Shown: positions 1-11,749, numbered from the stretch's first letter. The stretch is 64,000 nucleotides of DNA from Pampus argenteus (GCA_036937835.1 CM072879.1:18414001-18478000), one strand, 5' to 3'. The notes: a model not told the origin generated them from the sequence alone. Program-made: numbers and translations.

Positions 1-1928
1 TAGTTTATGCTTACTCATCTGTTACAGTAACATGAATACTGTCTGAGTACTTGTACACAGACGAAATGAACATGACACCAACCTGTATATTGTTCCAGAC
101 CTATAGGCTTAATGCTGCTTAGCACAAGAAGAAAAGTAATAATAAATAGAAGAAAAAATAAGTTTTAGAGCCATAAATGTTTTCTATTTTTATTCATTGT
201 ATGAAGGTCGTGTAGTTTTTATTTTACTAATGTTAAGATTTGGCAGCAGTTCACCAGAGCTCAGTCGGCGCTTCGGTTTTCCCCTAAAAGAAAAACAAAG
301 AAAACCTGTTGCACTGAGTTCTGCCCGGCAACTGATGACACAAGTCTCAGGAAATGTCTCCTGTTTTTTTTTTTTTGCTTCCGCCGAGTAATAATGTGTG
401 AGGTGATCGTGTGATCCAAAACACAACATTTCAAGAAACATTTTACAATGTCCAGAAAAACAACAACAACATGTCCAGAAAACAATGGAAAAACAATGAA
501 ATGTTGTTGTTTTTGTTCACTGTTTGTTGTTTTTTTTCATCAAACCAAAACAACCTCCTTGTAGAAAACCTGTGAGGCTGAAAACTGCATAGCAACAGGT
601 GACCTCATTACAAATATCTTGTGTGTGACAGATGAATACATGTTTTGTGTTGCATTATCAACCATCGTAACATTTTAAACTATAAACTATGCAATAAAAA
701 ATGACTTTTTTTATACAGTTACAGTATATAACCAAGTTTCTTCAAGAATAATGTGAACTTCACACAGCCAACAGAACAGAAACAATCATGAACCAAACTG
801 TGTCGACATTTCCACGACTTTAATACAGTGACCACAGCTGCATTTCTGACATACTCAACATCAAAACACAAGAAAAAAAAAGTCAAACGTCACCGCGTGA
901 AGAGTGTTGAAGACTCTGTGTTGAACAATGCTTTTAGTGAGATAAATGTCAGTTATCAGGAATATGTTGGCTTTTTGTTGACGAGGTTTAGTACTTTCTG
1001 TTGGTTTGTGGTCGACACACAATGATCATAAAAATCCAACATTATGTTATAAAGGTAAAAAAACCCAAAAACAATTAAAAACAACAAGTTACGAGTACGT
1101 ATGTTGTTACATAATGTTGTAAATGTGATGCCAACATTATGTTGAATGATCGACTGGTTGACAGTAAACACAGATAAGAACTGGAACATTTAGTATATTT
1201 TACTCTTTTTTTTATCCACTAGCTGAAAATCTTTTTTTTTTTTTTTTTGTCCAGACAAATAATTATATTCTCAGTGGTAAAAATATCACAGTACATTTAC
1301 TTACTGTACCGTATGTAAGTATGAAGAACAAACGACGACAGTATTTAAAACTGCTCTCATGTTTACGTATTAAGATCAATAATCATAGTATCGATCTGAA
1401 AGGCGACATTCTGCCGCTTATTAAAAATGATTTTTGCTTGTATTGTGGTATCTGTTTTCCTAAATAAAGAACCTGAGTGCTTCCTGCAGTATGATGGAGG
1501 TTCATGTTCGGTATATGAAATAAAACTCCTGATTTTCCTTCATACATTTTTTTTTGTTAAATATTTTCAATCATTAGAAACAGTTGATCGTTTCTTTCAT
1601 TGTTTTATTTATGAATCATTTAAATGTTGTTGTTTTTTATTACACAACAAATCTCTTGAGCTTTCAAATAAACACAAAAAAAAACAAAAACAATCTGCAT
1701 TTGTTGTTATTTGTGTGAACTGAACCATTTAATGCACAAAATGATACATTTAAACCACCTCAGACAACTACAATATCAACATGTTACCTCCATTACATAA
1801 TATAATACAGGAAACGTCTTATTGACAATAGCTGGCAGTGCATTTGACTTTTAAAAATTGTTATATTTTCCAAAATTATTTTTGTCAGAAACTGTTGACA
1901 GCTGGGTGTCAAAGGTCAAGGGTCAAAC
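1..1928. other. Non-coding flank downstream of psmb8
   Basis: This AT-rich stretch holds poly-A/T runs and short chance ORFs, none with a recognisable domain. Its right end must contain the 3' UTR of psmb8, which is read leftwards. A possible minus-strand AATAAA lies at 1604-1609 but is too far away to assign firmly. I see no gene, RNA or mobile element here. Confidence 0.6.
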
Positions 1929-4152
1929 TCAGAACATCCCTTTCCTGTAGCGGTGGATGAGCTCTGATACGTCTTCTTTGCACACCTTGATCCAGCCGTC
2001 CTCCTGCATGTGGTACACTAGACAAACACACAAACACACACACATCATCACAACACTATACAACTTTCACACAACATCATTTGGCCAAAATGATGCCTGG
2101 ATGGTTTTGTAAGGTAAGGTAAGGTAAGGTAAGGTAAGGTAAGGTAAGGTAAGGTAAGGTAGGGTAAGGTAAGGTAAGGTAAGGTAAGGTAAGGTAAGGT
2201 AAGGTAAGGTAAGGTAAGGTAAGGTAAGGTAAGGTAGGGTAAGGTAAGGTAAGGTAAGGTAAGGTAAGTAGGAAATCAACATTTAGAGAGAGACTGTAAG
2301 ATGTATAATTGTGGCTTTACAAGAAGAAGAAATGTAGAAAACCCAAACAGAAAGACTCACTGTTGACCACTCCTCCAGAGTAGGCGTCTCGGTGTGTAGC
2401 GTGAGCGATGCCTCGACGGCCCAGTTCATACGCCTCCTCTACCGTCATGTCTTCCCTGTAACCGCTGTCCACCACACCGTAGGCGTAGCTGCTCCCACAG
2501 CCGGTGGAGAACATCCGGCCTGATAGACGAGTCCCGTTATCGTCCACATAGTACAGACCAGGTCCCTGCAGAGTACATTTATCACTTTATATACAGCCCA
2601 GTGGTTTCTGATAGATCTCCAAACACTTTCATTGCTTTACTGGCCTGCAAGATTTTAACAATACAATAATACTTTTAAATATAGGTGCATATAATGCTAT
2701 AGGTTTTACAGGAATGTATTTCTATTCATGTCATCGATGGTAAACATGTAGTTTTCATCATTGCACAACCATCAGTATCTTGCCCAGGGACACTTCAACA
2801 TGTGGACAGGAGGAGTCGGCTCCATGTTGGTGGAGATGTTTTAATATGGCCACAGGAATAGAAAGACAACAGGAGATGTATCAGGCTGTGAGTACCGCGA
2901 CACTCAGCTTACCTGTTTGTCCCATCCGCAGATCATGCTTCCCATAGAGAGGCCCATGCCTCTGTAACCCAGCATCATGTTAGACAGCAGCTTGGACGCA
3001 GCGGCCACAGAGATCCTGTGGTTGTTCCTCAGCCTGTAGAGCCTGCACGAAAGAAATCAATTCATCAGAAAATCAGTAAAATAAAATCCAAACTAATGAT
3101 ACTCGTGAAGGTTTTTTCAATAGAGCATGTCACATTAAGGACAAGCAGTTAGATGTAACCGACCTGCATTCTTTGGCCAGGAGTCTCTCCCAGTACTGGC
3201 AGTCTGCAGCGCTGCCCGACATGGTGCCCAGCAGGTAAGGGTTGATCTCTATCACCTTGTTGACATCATTTGATGCTGCAGAGTCGAGACATTTAGGGAT
3301 CAAGTTGTTGTACGGTTTAATATGAAGTCATCCTCTTACATAAACACGTTTCTGTTATTTATTCTGTATTTAAAACGATTAATCTCGTATGCAATATGTT
3401 ATTTTTTGATATAATTTCCCTCTAGAGTTATGAGCCTTTTCATTATCATGTCACATAACTAGATTTTGTAAAGAGTTTATCGAAGATGTTTTTGTCTGTA
3501 AAGGAGAGTATGGATGTGTTTCCCACAGGTGTGATTACCTAAGTAACGGCCTGCTGAGGCTCTGGAGTCCACAGCCACGATGACTCCATGCCTGAACTTA
3601 AAGGCCAGGGTGGTGGTACCGTGGTTCAGTTCAATGCACACACCCCCATCATTGCTGCAGGACTTTAGAAACCCTGAAGGCTGAAAATGAAAGAAGAGAG
3701 AAGCCATGATGTCACGCACTGAATGTGTGTGTGTGTGTGTGTGTGTGTGTTTCAAAGGGAAAAAGAAAAGAAAAAATTAATCATAATCTAATATTCTTTG
3801 ACAATAACTTGACATTTCATTGGTAGCAAAGACACTTGAACCAAGAGACGCGTAAAAACCACGCCGCGTCTGACGCGTCATGCTCGCAGCAGGTCATCCG
3901 GATATGATCCACTACATTAACTTCTTACCAAAAACTTGGTGAAATGACACTTGTGATTTAGTAGATTAACTTCTAACGTAAACGTGGTGAAATGATACTT
4001 ACGTCTACACCCAGAGGTACAGCAAATTCTTGAGTTTTGGTCCCGAAACTGTAGTGGTTGGTTCGGTCGACGAGATGCGTCTGTCCCGCTGGAAGAATCT
4101 GCCCGCGGAGCTCAGAATAAGACCTGAAACCACTTACGTCGAAAAGAGCCAT
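1929..4152 (-). CDS. psmb8: Proteasome subunit beta type-8 (LMP7, beta5i)
   Basis: Six exons, read from the right: 4152-4003, 3680-3539, 3275-3164, 3042-2913, 2565-2361 and 2017-1929. They join in frame to 275 codons plus stop, the usual length of the family. The N-terminus MALFDVSGFRSYSEL and the final YRKGMF are typical of PSMB8. The propeptide is residues 1-71. Cleavage after Gly71 exposes catalytic Thr72 (mature Thr1, motif HG/TTTLAF), with Asp17 and Lys33 of the mature protein present. The mature chain is 204 residues. This is the chymotrypsin-like subunit that replaces PSMB5 in the immunoproteasome and trims antigens for class I presentation. Mature position 31 is Val, which places this allele in the A-type lineage known from teleosts. 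An ISRE lies about 125 bp upstream of the ATG. The gene is in tandem with psmb13 on the same strand. Confidence 0.96.
2111..2269. repeat. (AAGGT)n pentanucleotide microsatellite
   Basis: About 32 tandem AAGGT units with two AGGGT variants (near 2161 and 2236), inside the last intron of psmb8. The plus strand reads as repeated GGTAAG, but psmb8 is transcribed from the minus strand. Confidence 0.95.
3725..3751. repeat. (GT)n microsatellite
   Basis: Short perfect dinucleotide run in psmb8 intron 1, about 45 bp before the exon 2 acceptor. Confidence 0.9.
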
Positions 4153-4276
4153 CCTGTATTAACGTGTATACACTTTAATTTCAATTATTTTCATACGGTT
4201 TACGTGTTTTTCCAAAATGACGAAGGCGTTTGACAATGCGCGCAATGATAATTTCCTCACAACGCAACAAAGAATA

Positions 4277-4290
4277 TCGAAAGTGAAAGT
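4277..4290. promoter_or_regulatory. ISRE/IRF element of psmb8
   Basis: The sequence TCGAAAGTGAAAGT holds two GAAA cores two bases apart, as in an interferon-stimulated response element. It lies about 125 bp upstream of the psmb8 ATG (4152, minus strand). A further TGTGAAAAT follows. IRF1/IRF9 control of PSMB8 is established in vertebrates; use of this particular site is inferred. Confidence 0.75.
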
Positions 4291-4801
4291 TTTTTGTGAA
4301 AATAATTATAATGTTTCTCTCAAGGTTACACACAAAATGAGTCAGCAACACACAATTAACGTGCAACTAAAATATATTTTTAAATACTATTATTTTGAAA
4401 TCAAAAAACTCAATGAAATTATATTTAAAAAAAAAAATCTCCCTGAGTCTCTGCAGCTTTTATCAAAAAGAGTAAAAAAATACCCTGCATTAACCAATAG
4501 GAGGGAGTTATATTTCCCTCATCATCAGTCTCTAGGCAGAAATAGAACAATCAGGTTTGAGAAGCTAGGCAGGTGGATGATAATTTAATATAATAATATT
4601 AATGCATGGTATAAAATGTACAATCTAATCTAGTGAATTAATAATAATAATCACTGAATGACATAAATCAATGTAACATGTAGTAACGTTTCCTATAAGG
4701 CTGTTTGTTGGTTAAATTAGTGCAGTGTGTCAGTAATAATAATAATAAACACAAACAATGAACAAAATATGACAACAGGAGACATTACAGTTGCTTGAAA
4801 T

Positions 4802-4812
4802 TTTATTTTATT
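4802..4812 (-). terminator. psmb13 polyadenylation signal
   Basis: Overlapping AATAAA hexamers on the minus strand, about 138 bp past the psmb13 stop codon. This is the nearest plausible cleavage signal. Confidence 0.6.
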
Positions 4813-4944
4813 TTTTGTAAATTATCTTTCCTTATTGTAAAAACAGGTTATAAACGTCTCATTTAAAATCTGGTGAATGATAGTTTAATACCGAAAACTT
4901 TTTTTTTTTTAATGTTTTTAGTTAGTTAGAGGGTTTTTTTTTTC

Positions 4945-7900
4945 TTAGGCTGTATCCATCCGCTGCACTGTCTCCTTTACAACCTCCAGCTTCAAGGGGA
5001 CTACTTTCTCTGTCAGAACCAGTGTTGTGCCTGGACGGTACTTGTATTTCATGTTCCTAAGAGAGAGAGAAAGAGACAGATAGAGAAAGAAAGAGTTGAA
5101 ATTAAATAAATATCTTGTATTTTCATGAGAGATGCTTCATCAGTCTTTAAAATCCCTTTTTTTGCAGGTGCAGATCATTTTAGTTACGTGATGCAAAACT
5201 ATTGTCTTGTTTGTAAAATGATAAACTGCTCAAGACCTAAAAAGCACAATTTAGCACATAAAAAGTTAATGCATAATCTCAACAATAAGTAAGTGTGATT
5301 TACTAACATATCTCCCTTTACTCTTGAAGTACATTTTGAATACAGTCATACTAACACCAGCATACCTCTTGTCTTTGTACTCTGACTCCTGGTAGGGTCT
5401 GATGTAGTCCACTCCTTGTCTGGTGATGACACAGATGTCGATGTTGTTGCCTGAGCCGAGGTCGCTCATGATGCCGGCGTGGATGGCAACACGCACCAGC
5501 TCCTTCGCCTCTTCCAGCTGAGAGAGTCGAGGGAAATGATGGAGAGACACACACACACACACAGAACATGAAGGAGAAGGAGGAGGCATCCATCAGCTTT
5601 AAAATTCAACTGAAGCCATTTCCAAAGCATGTCTGAATGATCACGAATAACAATCATTGTCACGATATCTAAAAACACCTGTGACGTACCTCCATGTCGG
5701 GTTTAAACCCGTCCTCTAGAATGGCAAGAGCAGCCAGATCACCTGATCCTGCATGGACACAAAGAAAAGTCAGTTAAAACACAGACTGGATGTAGTTGTG
5801 AATAACTAAAAAGCATTATGTATTTATTTATTTATATATGTATAATGTGCTCTAAATAGTCTCAGGCTTGTAACAGGCATAAATATATAATACAGACTAA
5901 ATAAGATGTACTATAAGTAAAATACAATATATAGTATTATAGATAAATAGTGTAAATAATGTCACATACCCATAGCAAGATAAGGCACCTTATTTACACT
6001 CCCATATGGGCCCAATGTGTACAGGTGGTTGCCAGTGCAATCTACTCCTCCCAGTATAAGACTGGCTCCAATTTGTCCTCGATACCTGCAGACCACAGAG
6101 ATCAAAACATGGGAAGTTTGATAAACACCACGATGATAAACTAGATAGAGGTACAAGTACAACACAAACCTGTACAACATATCCTGTAGTATGCTGACAG
6201 CCATGATGACACGAGGGTTCCTCCCGCTGTTCAGAGAGAAGATGGAGAGATTGGAGGAGAGAAGGTCTGTGGTCTTCTCTGTGTCCGCTGCTGTACCTGC
6301 TCCACAGCAACTAGAGGGAGAGAGACAGAGAGCAATTAGATATGATTATGAGAAAAGATGAGGGGAATGGCAAATCTTAATACTTCAAGGTCACTGTAGG
6401 ACATTCAAATCACTTAAAAGGGGGTCGTTTATTGTAAAAAAGTGCAGTGCAAGAAAACACTAAATTACATAATTGCATCAGACATAACAAGCCGATAACA
6501 GGGAGAGTATTTTCAGTGTACCACGTACACTTACTATATATTTGGAGCAATGTAATGGATCTTTGCGCACATCTTGTCGGCCACCACTTCACTGGAAGTA
6601 GCTCTTGTGTCTGCCCCCAGCACCACCCCATCCTGCACCAACACAGACACATAATAGAGATTATATTACATTTATTACTCAAGTTACATCTATATACATG
6701 TACAACAGCTACATGAAGAAACTGCTCAACTCTTTAGCTGCTCTTCCCAGTCACCAGCAGTGAATGAATACAAAAACGTGTACAGGTATATAGTATATAG
6801 TTTACTAACACAGGCCTGTGTGCTTCCGCCTTGATGGACGACGTGATGACGTAGTACGGTAAGCGTTTTGCCCCATTTCCGGTTTCCAGAGCGTTGTTGC
6901 TGTTGTTAGCGCAAAGCCAGCTAACTTTTCTATATTCCTCATTATTTCTTATTACTAGACATTTAAACGTACAATAGTTTCGCTCAAGCACTCGCAGCTA
7001 TCTCCGTCTCTTAGGGGGCTTTTTAGCTAATCCTTACAGTTGTTTGTGATCCGCTAGCTACTTAGTTTAGCAGTTAGCTACTTAATTTAGCAGTTAGCTA
7101 CATGGCTTAGCAGTTAGCTACTTAGTTTAGCAGTTAGCTACATGGCTTAGCAGTTAGCTACATGGATTAGCAGTCTCGCCCTCTCCTGCTCTGTGTGTCT
7201 GCTGTTTAAGATATTCCTCTGCTTCATGTAGTGATAACGGTACATGTAATAAATATCATAAGCAGTGGAGGTGCGGTTCTGCATCATGTAAAGTCAGTCG
7301 TTAGCTGCTGTAGTTAGCCTGCTCTCTGTAGCCGATGCGGAGGTCCGACTTCCCCCGGAGGCTCCACAGCAGCCGCGGAGTCGTTAATATGCAGTAGAGA
7401 GAAACTGTGTCTGCCTCGACCTCTTAAATCAGTTAAATCTAAAGTAAACAGAGGAATTATACATAAAAAAAAACACCACCAGTGTATCAATACAACACAA
7501 TAGGAGATTTAAATGTGGGCTTTTAAACGTTAGACGTCTGTCATTTAAAGCTGTATTGGTAAATGATGTCATATCAGATTATCATACTGATTTATTTTAT
7601 AATATTTATTATATATTAACCTAAATGAATCCACTCCTTCCAATCATATTATTACTCACATTCCTTGAAATATTAACTCAAGCCTATTAATTAACCCTGA
7701 ACTTACATTTAATCATAATTCATTACAAATCCTTGTTTTTAAGTCTTTCTTACCAACCTGTAACCTCTATAACTAATTCTGTTATAGTGAACCAGACTCT
7801 GAATTATCTGACCTTTCAAGAGTTTTTATCAAGTTTAGTCTTTAGTACAGATAGAGTAATTATAGTTTTAATATTCAGGTAGTTCTGCTGCTATAAGCCC

Positions 7901-8844
7901 AGGCTACGTCCCATGATGCCCTGAGCTCCTCTCTCTTCCTCTCCATCTGTTACCATTCATGGCCCATTAATCCATCTAATAACTACCTTCACTCCTTCAC
8001 CAGAGTTTTTGTGCTTTGTCATCTGTGCAGTCGCTCATCTGGATCATTAATGCAAATCACCGTATTATTAGTATTATTATTTTCATGCAATGATTCCACT
8101 GTTATTATATTATAGTTGTTATTGTTGCTCCTGTGCATCTCTGTGTCTCTTCCCCTCTCTGTTTTCTGTAAAGTTCAGTCTGGACCTGCTCTGTACGACA
8201 ACCTTTTGTTGTGATTTATCACTATATGAATAAAATCGACCATACATGGACCTACTTAAAGGACTGTGCCGCTGCAAACTCCATCTGTGAGTGGACAATT
8301 TATGTTTTTGTTGTCAAGTTCAAGTGACTTTAAAGACATAGTTTTGTCTTTTCACAAGTTTATATTTGTACAATGACAGAATTAATGCAAAGTCACTGTT
8401 TTGGTCCATTCATATTTCTATCAGTTTAGTTTAAACAGCTTTTATACTCGCCTTGAACACCACTCCTGCTATGGTGGTCCCTGTTTTCAGAGGTTTAGGT
8501 GCCTGTCCTCTTGCAAAAAGACCCTCTAATGCAGCATTTCTATAGGGAGGAAAATTGAAAACAGCTGATTATTATATTTAACAGTTATAACCGTGAACAC
8601 ATCATCACTATATTGTTTCATTCACCTGATAAACACGCAGCAAAGAAAAAAAAATACTTTCACTTTTGATCTCAGGCGAAGCTCAGCAGTGTAACCTACT
8701 GTTTCACTTTAACTTTTTCCATTATTATTGGTTCAGTTTGCTACTAAGAATATATATACATATACATAAATGAAAGCCATACCTCGCTGAGTTGTCGAAA
8801 TTAAACCCAGCTGCAGGTATTTCAAAGACATTTGATAGCGCCAT
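4945..8844 (-). CDS. psmb13: Proteasome subunit beta type-13 (beta2/MECL1-type, psmb10-like)
   Basis: Eight exons from the right: 8844-8783, 8539-8452, 6632-6535, 6310-6170, 6085-5970, 5748-5690, 5517-5366 and 5056-4945. They join to 275 codons plus stop. Residues 1-41 form the propeptide (MALSNVFEIPAAGFNF start). Thr42 is the catalytic Thr1 (KTG/TTIAG). The C-terminal arm YRPGTTLVLTEKVVPLKLE is the hallmark extension of beta2 subunits. Mature Gly45 fits the wide trypsin-like S1 pocket, and mature Glu53 is beta2i-like rather than the Asp I recall for PSMB7. In zebrafish the MHC-linked beta2 gene is named psmb13; other fish annotations use psmb10, so the symbol is less certain than the family. 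Intron 2 uses a GC donor. The gene is head-to-head with psmb12. Confidence 0.92.
7054..7174. repeat. 20-bp minisatellite
   Basis: About six tandem copies of a 20-bp unit (CAGTTAGCTACTTAGTTTAG and variants with CATGGCTTAG) inside the 1.8 kb psmb13 intron 2. Confidence 0.9.
8655..8720. promoter_or_regulatory. ISRE-like cluster in psmb13 intron 1
   Basis: Two motifs, ACTTTCACTTTTG (8656-8668) and GTTTCACTTTAACTTTTTCC (8701-8720), resemble paired IRF half-sites. They lie within 190 bp of the psmb13 start codon, in its first intron. Function is inferred from motif and position only. Confidence 0.45.
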
Positions 8845-8940
8845 CCTGGGTCTGACTGCGGCGTCTGTGCGCGTCTCGGTGCGCCTGAGGTCGCTGTTCG
8901 GAGCGTCACCTCCTTCCTCTCTTTCGATTTTGGAGTGAAA
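8845..8940. promoter_or_regulatory. Bidirectional psmb13/psmb12 promoter
   Basis: Only 96 bp separate the two start codons. The interval is GC-rich, has no TATA box, and contains a CRE-like GCGTCAC (8903-8909). It also contains an IRF-type element, CTTTCGATTTTG (8921-8932). The same 11-mer TTTCGATTTTG recurs in the psmb9 promoter. The 5' UTRs must be very short or overlap. Confidence 0.7.
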
Positions 8941-11444
8941 ATGGAGAAACAGTGTATGGACTCACAAGTCAAAGGAGTCAGCACAGGGGTAAGTAAACCC
9001 GGACCGGTCCGCTATTCTCCTTTTTCTCCTGATGCAGGTTAAAAGCATATGACACATAAAAATAATATTAAAAAAAAGATCTATAATTGATTTCGCTGGT
9101 TTAACAGGTGATGCTTTACCTGGTTAGTAACTAAAGACTAAGTGAAACTGCGTCGATTAGACATTTCAGGTGTTTTAGAATCTGTGAATATTAATATTTT
9201 TTAGCTCAGAAGATGTTAATTCTTTACATTTCTTTAAAGAAAACGATTGGCTACACTTTCGTTTTCAGTCAATATCGTCATTCATTCACACAACTCTATA
9301 ATTCCCAGAATGCAAAGCCTCGCTCATTTGAAGCTATGACAAATAAGCATCCATGCTGCACAGCCCAGTATTATAAATGTCTGTGGTTATAATTGACCAA
9401 CTTTAAAACTTCCCAACATTCAGTCTGTTCCTCTGTCCTCCCTCAGACCACCATCCTGGCTGCCATTTTTGATGGAGGGGTCGTGATTGGTTCAGATTCC
9501 AGAGCTTCCATTGGAGGGTGAGGATGTTGTGACAAGATGCTTTTATTATTTAACACATTCATACACTGGAGGGACTGCTTAGTAACATTCATGATGGATA
9601 TACAAATGATTAATATCTTATAAACCCGTTGCTCCGGCAAACCAAACATGGTAATCCAAGAGAGGAAATACATAATGTAGCATCCAAAACCTGCAATTTA
9701 GCAAATCTCAAGCATCAATCATCCAGTAACCATCAACCATACATTTTTAAATGTATCATGTATTGTTCTATACATTTATCATCCATGTTCACTCAAGTAA
9801 CTCTGTCTGTCTGTTCAGGGAATATGTATCATCTAAAACCATCAACAAGGTGATTCAGGTTCATGACCGGATCTTCTGCTGCATGGCCGGCTCGCTGGCA
9901 GACGCTCAGGCCGTCACCAAGGCTGCAAAGTTCCACCTGTCCTTCCACAGGTACCCCACAGTAGTTAATATAAGTATATATAACATAAGTTATAGTTTGT
10001 TTTGCCCTTCAACCAATCCTTGCTTGACGTGCAGGTCTTCACTACACATTGTTGACTTTGGAAGGTGTGCTCTGCCAGCTGCGGTTACCCATAACACCCT
10101 TCTCTGTGTAGGTAGTGTGGACCTGCGAGTCAGACAAGTTGATTTGTTGTATTTATTTATTGTCGGGAGTCGACTCTGAAGAGGAGACGTAAAACAAACG
10201 TAAAAGTGCTACATAGGAGTATAAAAGAAATGGCACGTGAATGTGACTGCGTGCAACCACATAACACACACTTTACAATCTGATCCTCGCATCCGTTTTC
10301 CTGATCCAGTGTGCAGATGGAGACGCCTCCACTGGTCATAGCAGCAGCAACGGTGCTGAAGGAACTGTGTTATGAGAACAAAGAGGAGCTGCAGGCCGGC
10401 TTCATCACAGCAGGCTGGGACAGGAAGAAAGGACCACAGGTAGGTCGTCGTCATGGTGATGGTGATGGTGAGTCCACCGTGCTGCTTATGGCTGCCACAG
10501 TGACATTCTTCTTCCTCCTTCAGGTGTACGTCGTGGCTCTAGGTGGGATGTTAATGAGCCAGCCTGTTACCATTGGTGGCTCAGGCAGCACATACATCTA
10601 CGGCTACGTTGATGCCAAATACAAACCCAACATGAGCAGAGAGGAGTGTCTACAGTTCGCCACTAACGGTAGAGTTGATTATTTTTACTTTTGTGTTCAT
10701 TTTCAGGATTTGAAAATCTTTTTGGGGGGAAATTGGCGTGTGATTGCATGAAAAAAAAAAAAAAAGTATGAATATTTAAATTTGTCTTTAAACATGTCCG
10801 GAGGGGATCTTTAAGTTCTTACATGCACAGTGTGAAATGATCAGTGTTACATGTATCTCTGCACTTGAAGGACAGGTTCACAATTATTCAAACAGCAGTC
10901 AGGTGCCCGTATACACATTGAAACAGGTTTTTCAAGCTGGAATCATTCAATAAGTCAAATCCACTGTCCTTCATCTGTTGTAAAATGTCCTTAAAATTTG
11001 ATATGAAGATAATATGAAGCCTCAGTCATCCAAATTAGTCGAATCAATCCGCTGCAGCTTAGCAGGACTGTTTTTATCTTCAAATGAACTGAAGTTTAAG
11101 GGGGATCTTCAAATGATGAGTTTAAAGCAGGAAGAAGTGAAATCTGTTAACACTGTTTTAAGACGGGCAATGTGAACCTGTTCCTTGAAGGAATTAAGTG
11201 TTAAATGGTGACTTGCTCGTTGTTAGCAGGTGTATAAATGTAACACATGTCATGTCTGCGCTTGTTCTCCTGCTTCTCTTTGTTCTCGCCTTCCTCCCTC
11301 TGTGGCTGTGCTGCAGCTATTGCTCTGGCTATGGGCCGAGACAACGTCAGCGGGGGCGTGGTTCACCTGGTGGTGATCACGGAAACAGGGGCGGAGCACG
11401 TGGTTGTCCCTGGCAACAAGCTGCCCCAGTTCCATGATGAGTGA
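8941..11444 (+). CDS. psmb12: Proteasome subunit beta type-12 (beta1/LMP2-like paralogue)
   Basis: Six exons: 8941-8988, 9447-9517, 9819-9950, 10310-10439, 10524-10668 and 11317-11444. They give 217 codons plus stop. The 16-residue propeptide ends STG, and Thr17 is catalytic Thr1 (TTILAAIFDGG). Exon phases match psmb9 exactly, so the two are tandem duplicates, but this copy has one extra codon in exon 2 and one in exon 5. The active-site Lys, the GGSGS loop and the RDNVSGGV block (Asp166/Ser169 equivalents) are kept, so it should be catalytic. The residue matching mature position 45, which sets P1 preference, is Met (codon 9883-9885), unlike Arg in PSMB6 or Leu in PSMB9. A beta1-like gene next to psmb9 is known in fish MHC clusters as psmb12 (formerly psmb9-like). 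Its cleavage preference is not established here. Confidence 0.9.
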
Positions 11445-11701
11445 CAGCCTTTGAACCAACTACGAAACATGAATTCGTTTGCAGACAGGGAGCTAGTTAC
11501 ACACTAGTTAGACACCTGAAAAAAAGTGAATCTTATGTGGAAGCTGATTTATAAACTGTGTTATTGCTGTAGGAGCTTAATACAAATGTATAGAAAATCT
11601 GTACAAAACTACACAATTCCACTCTCAACTCAGAACACATCATAATTTTCATTATAATGTTTTGTGTTGTTGTTTTAATATGAGGAAATATGTGAAATTA
11701 A

Positions 11702-11707
11702 AATAAA
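11702..11707 (+). terminator. psmb12 polyadenylation signal
   Basis: AATAAA about 258 bp after the psmb12 stop codon. Confidence 0.6.
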
Positions 11708-11749
11708 ACAAAAATAAGTATTTTCCAAACCCTTGTTGTTCCACCTCTA

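Larger units (their letters stand above)
4153..4944. other. Intergenic psmb8-psmb13
   Basis: A 792-bp gap holding the psmb8 promoter (ISRE above) and the 3' UTR of psmb13. Beyond the regulatory motifs it is AT-rich. A 123-codon plus-strand ORF here has biased composition and no recognisable domain. Confidence 0.7.

Noticed and set aside
2067..2282. Leu-Pro-Tyr repeat ORF
   Set aside because: Translation of the AAGGT microsatellite inside a psmb8 intron.
4217..4588. 123-codon plus-strand ORF between psmb8 and psmb13
   Set aside because: Lys/Asn-rich AT-driven composition, overlaps the psmb8 ISRE, no domain.
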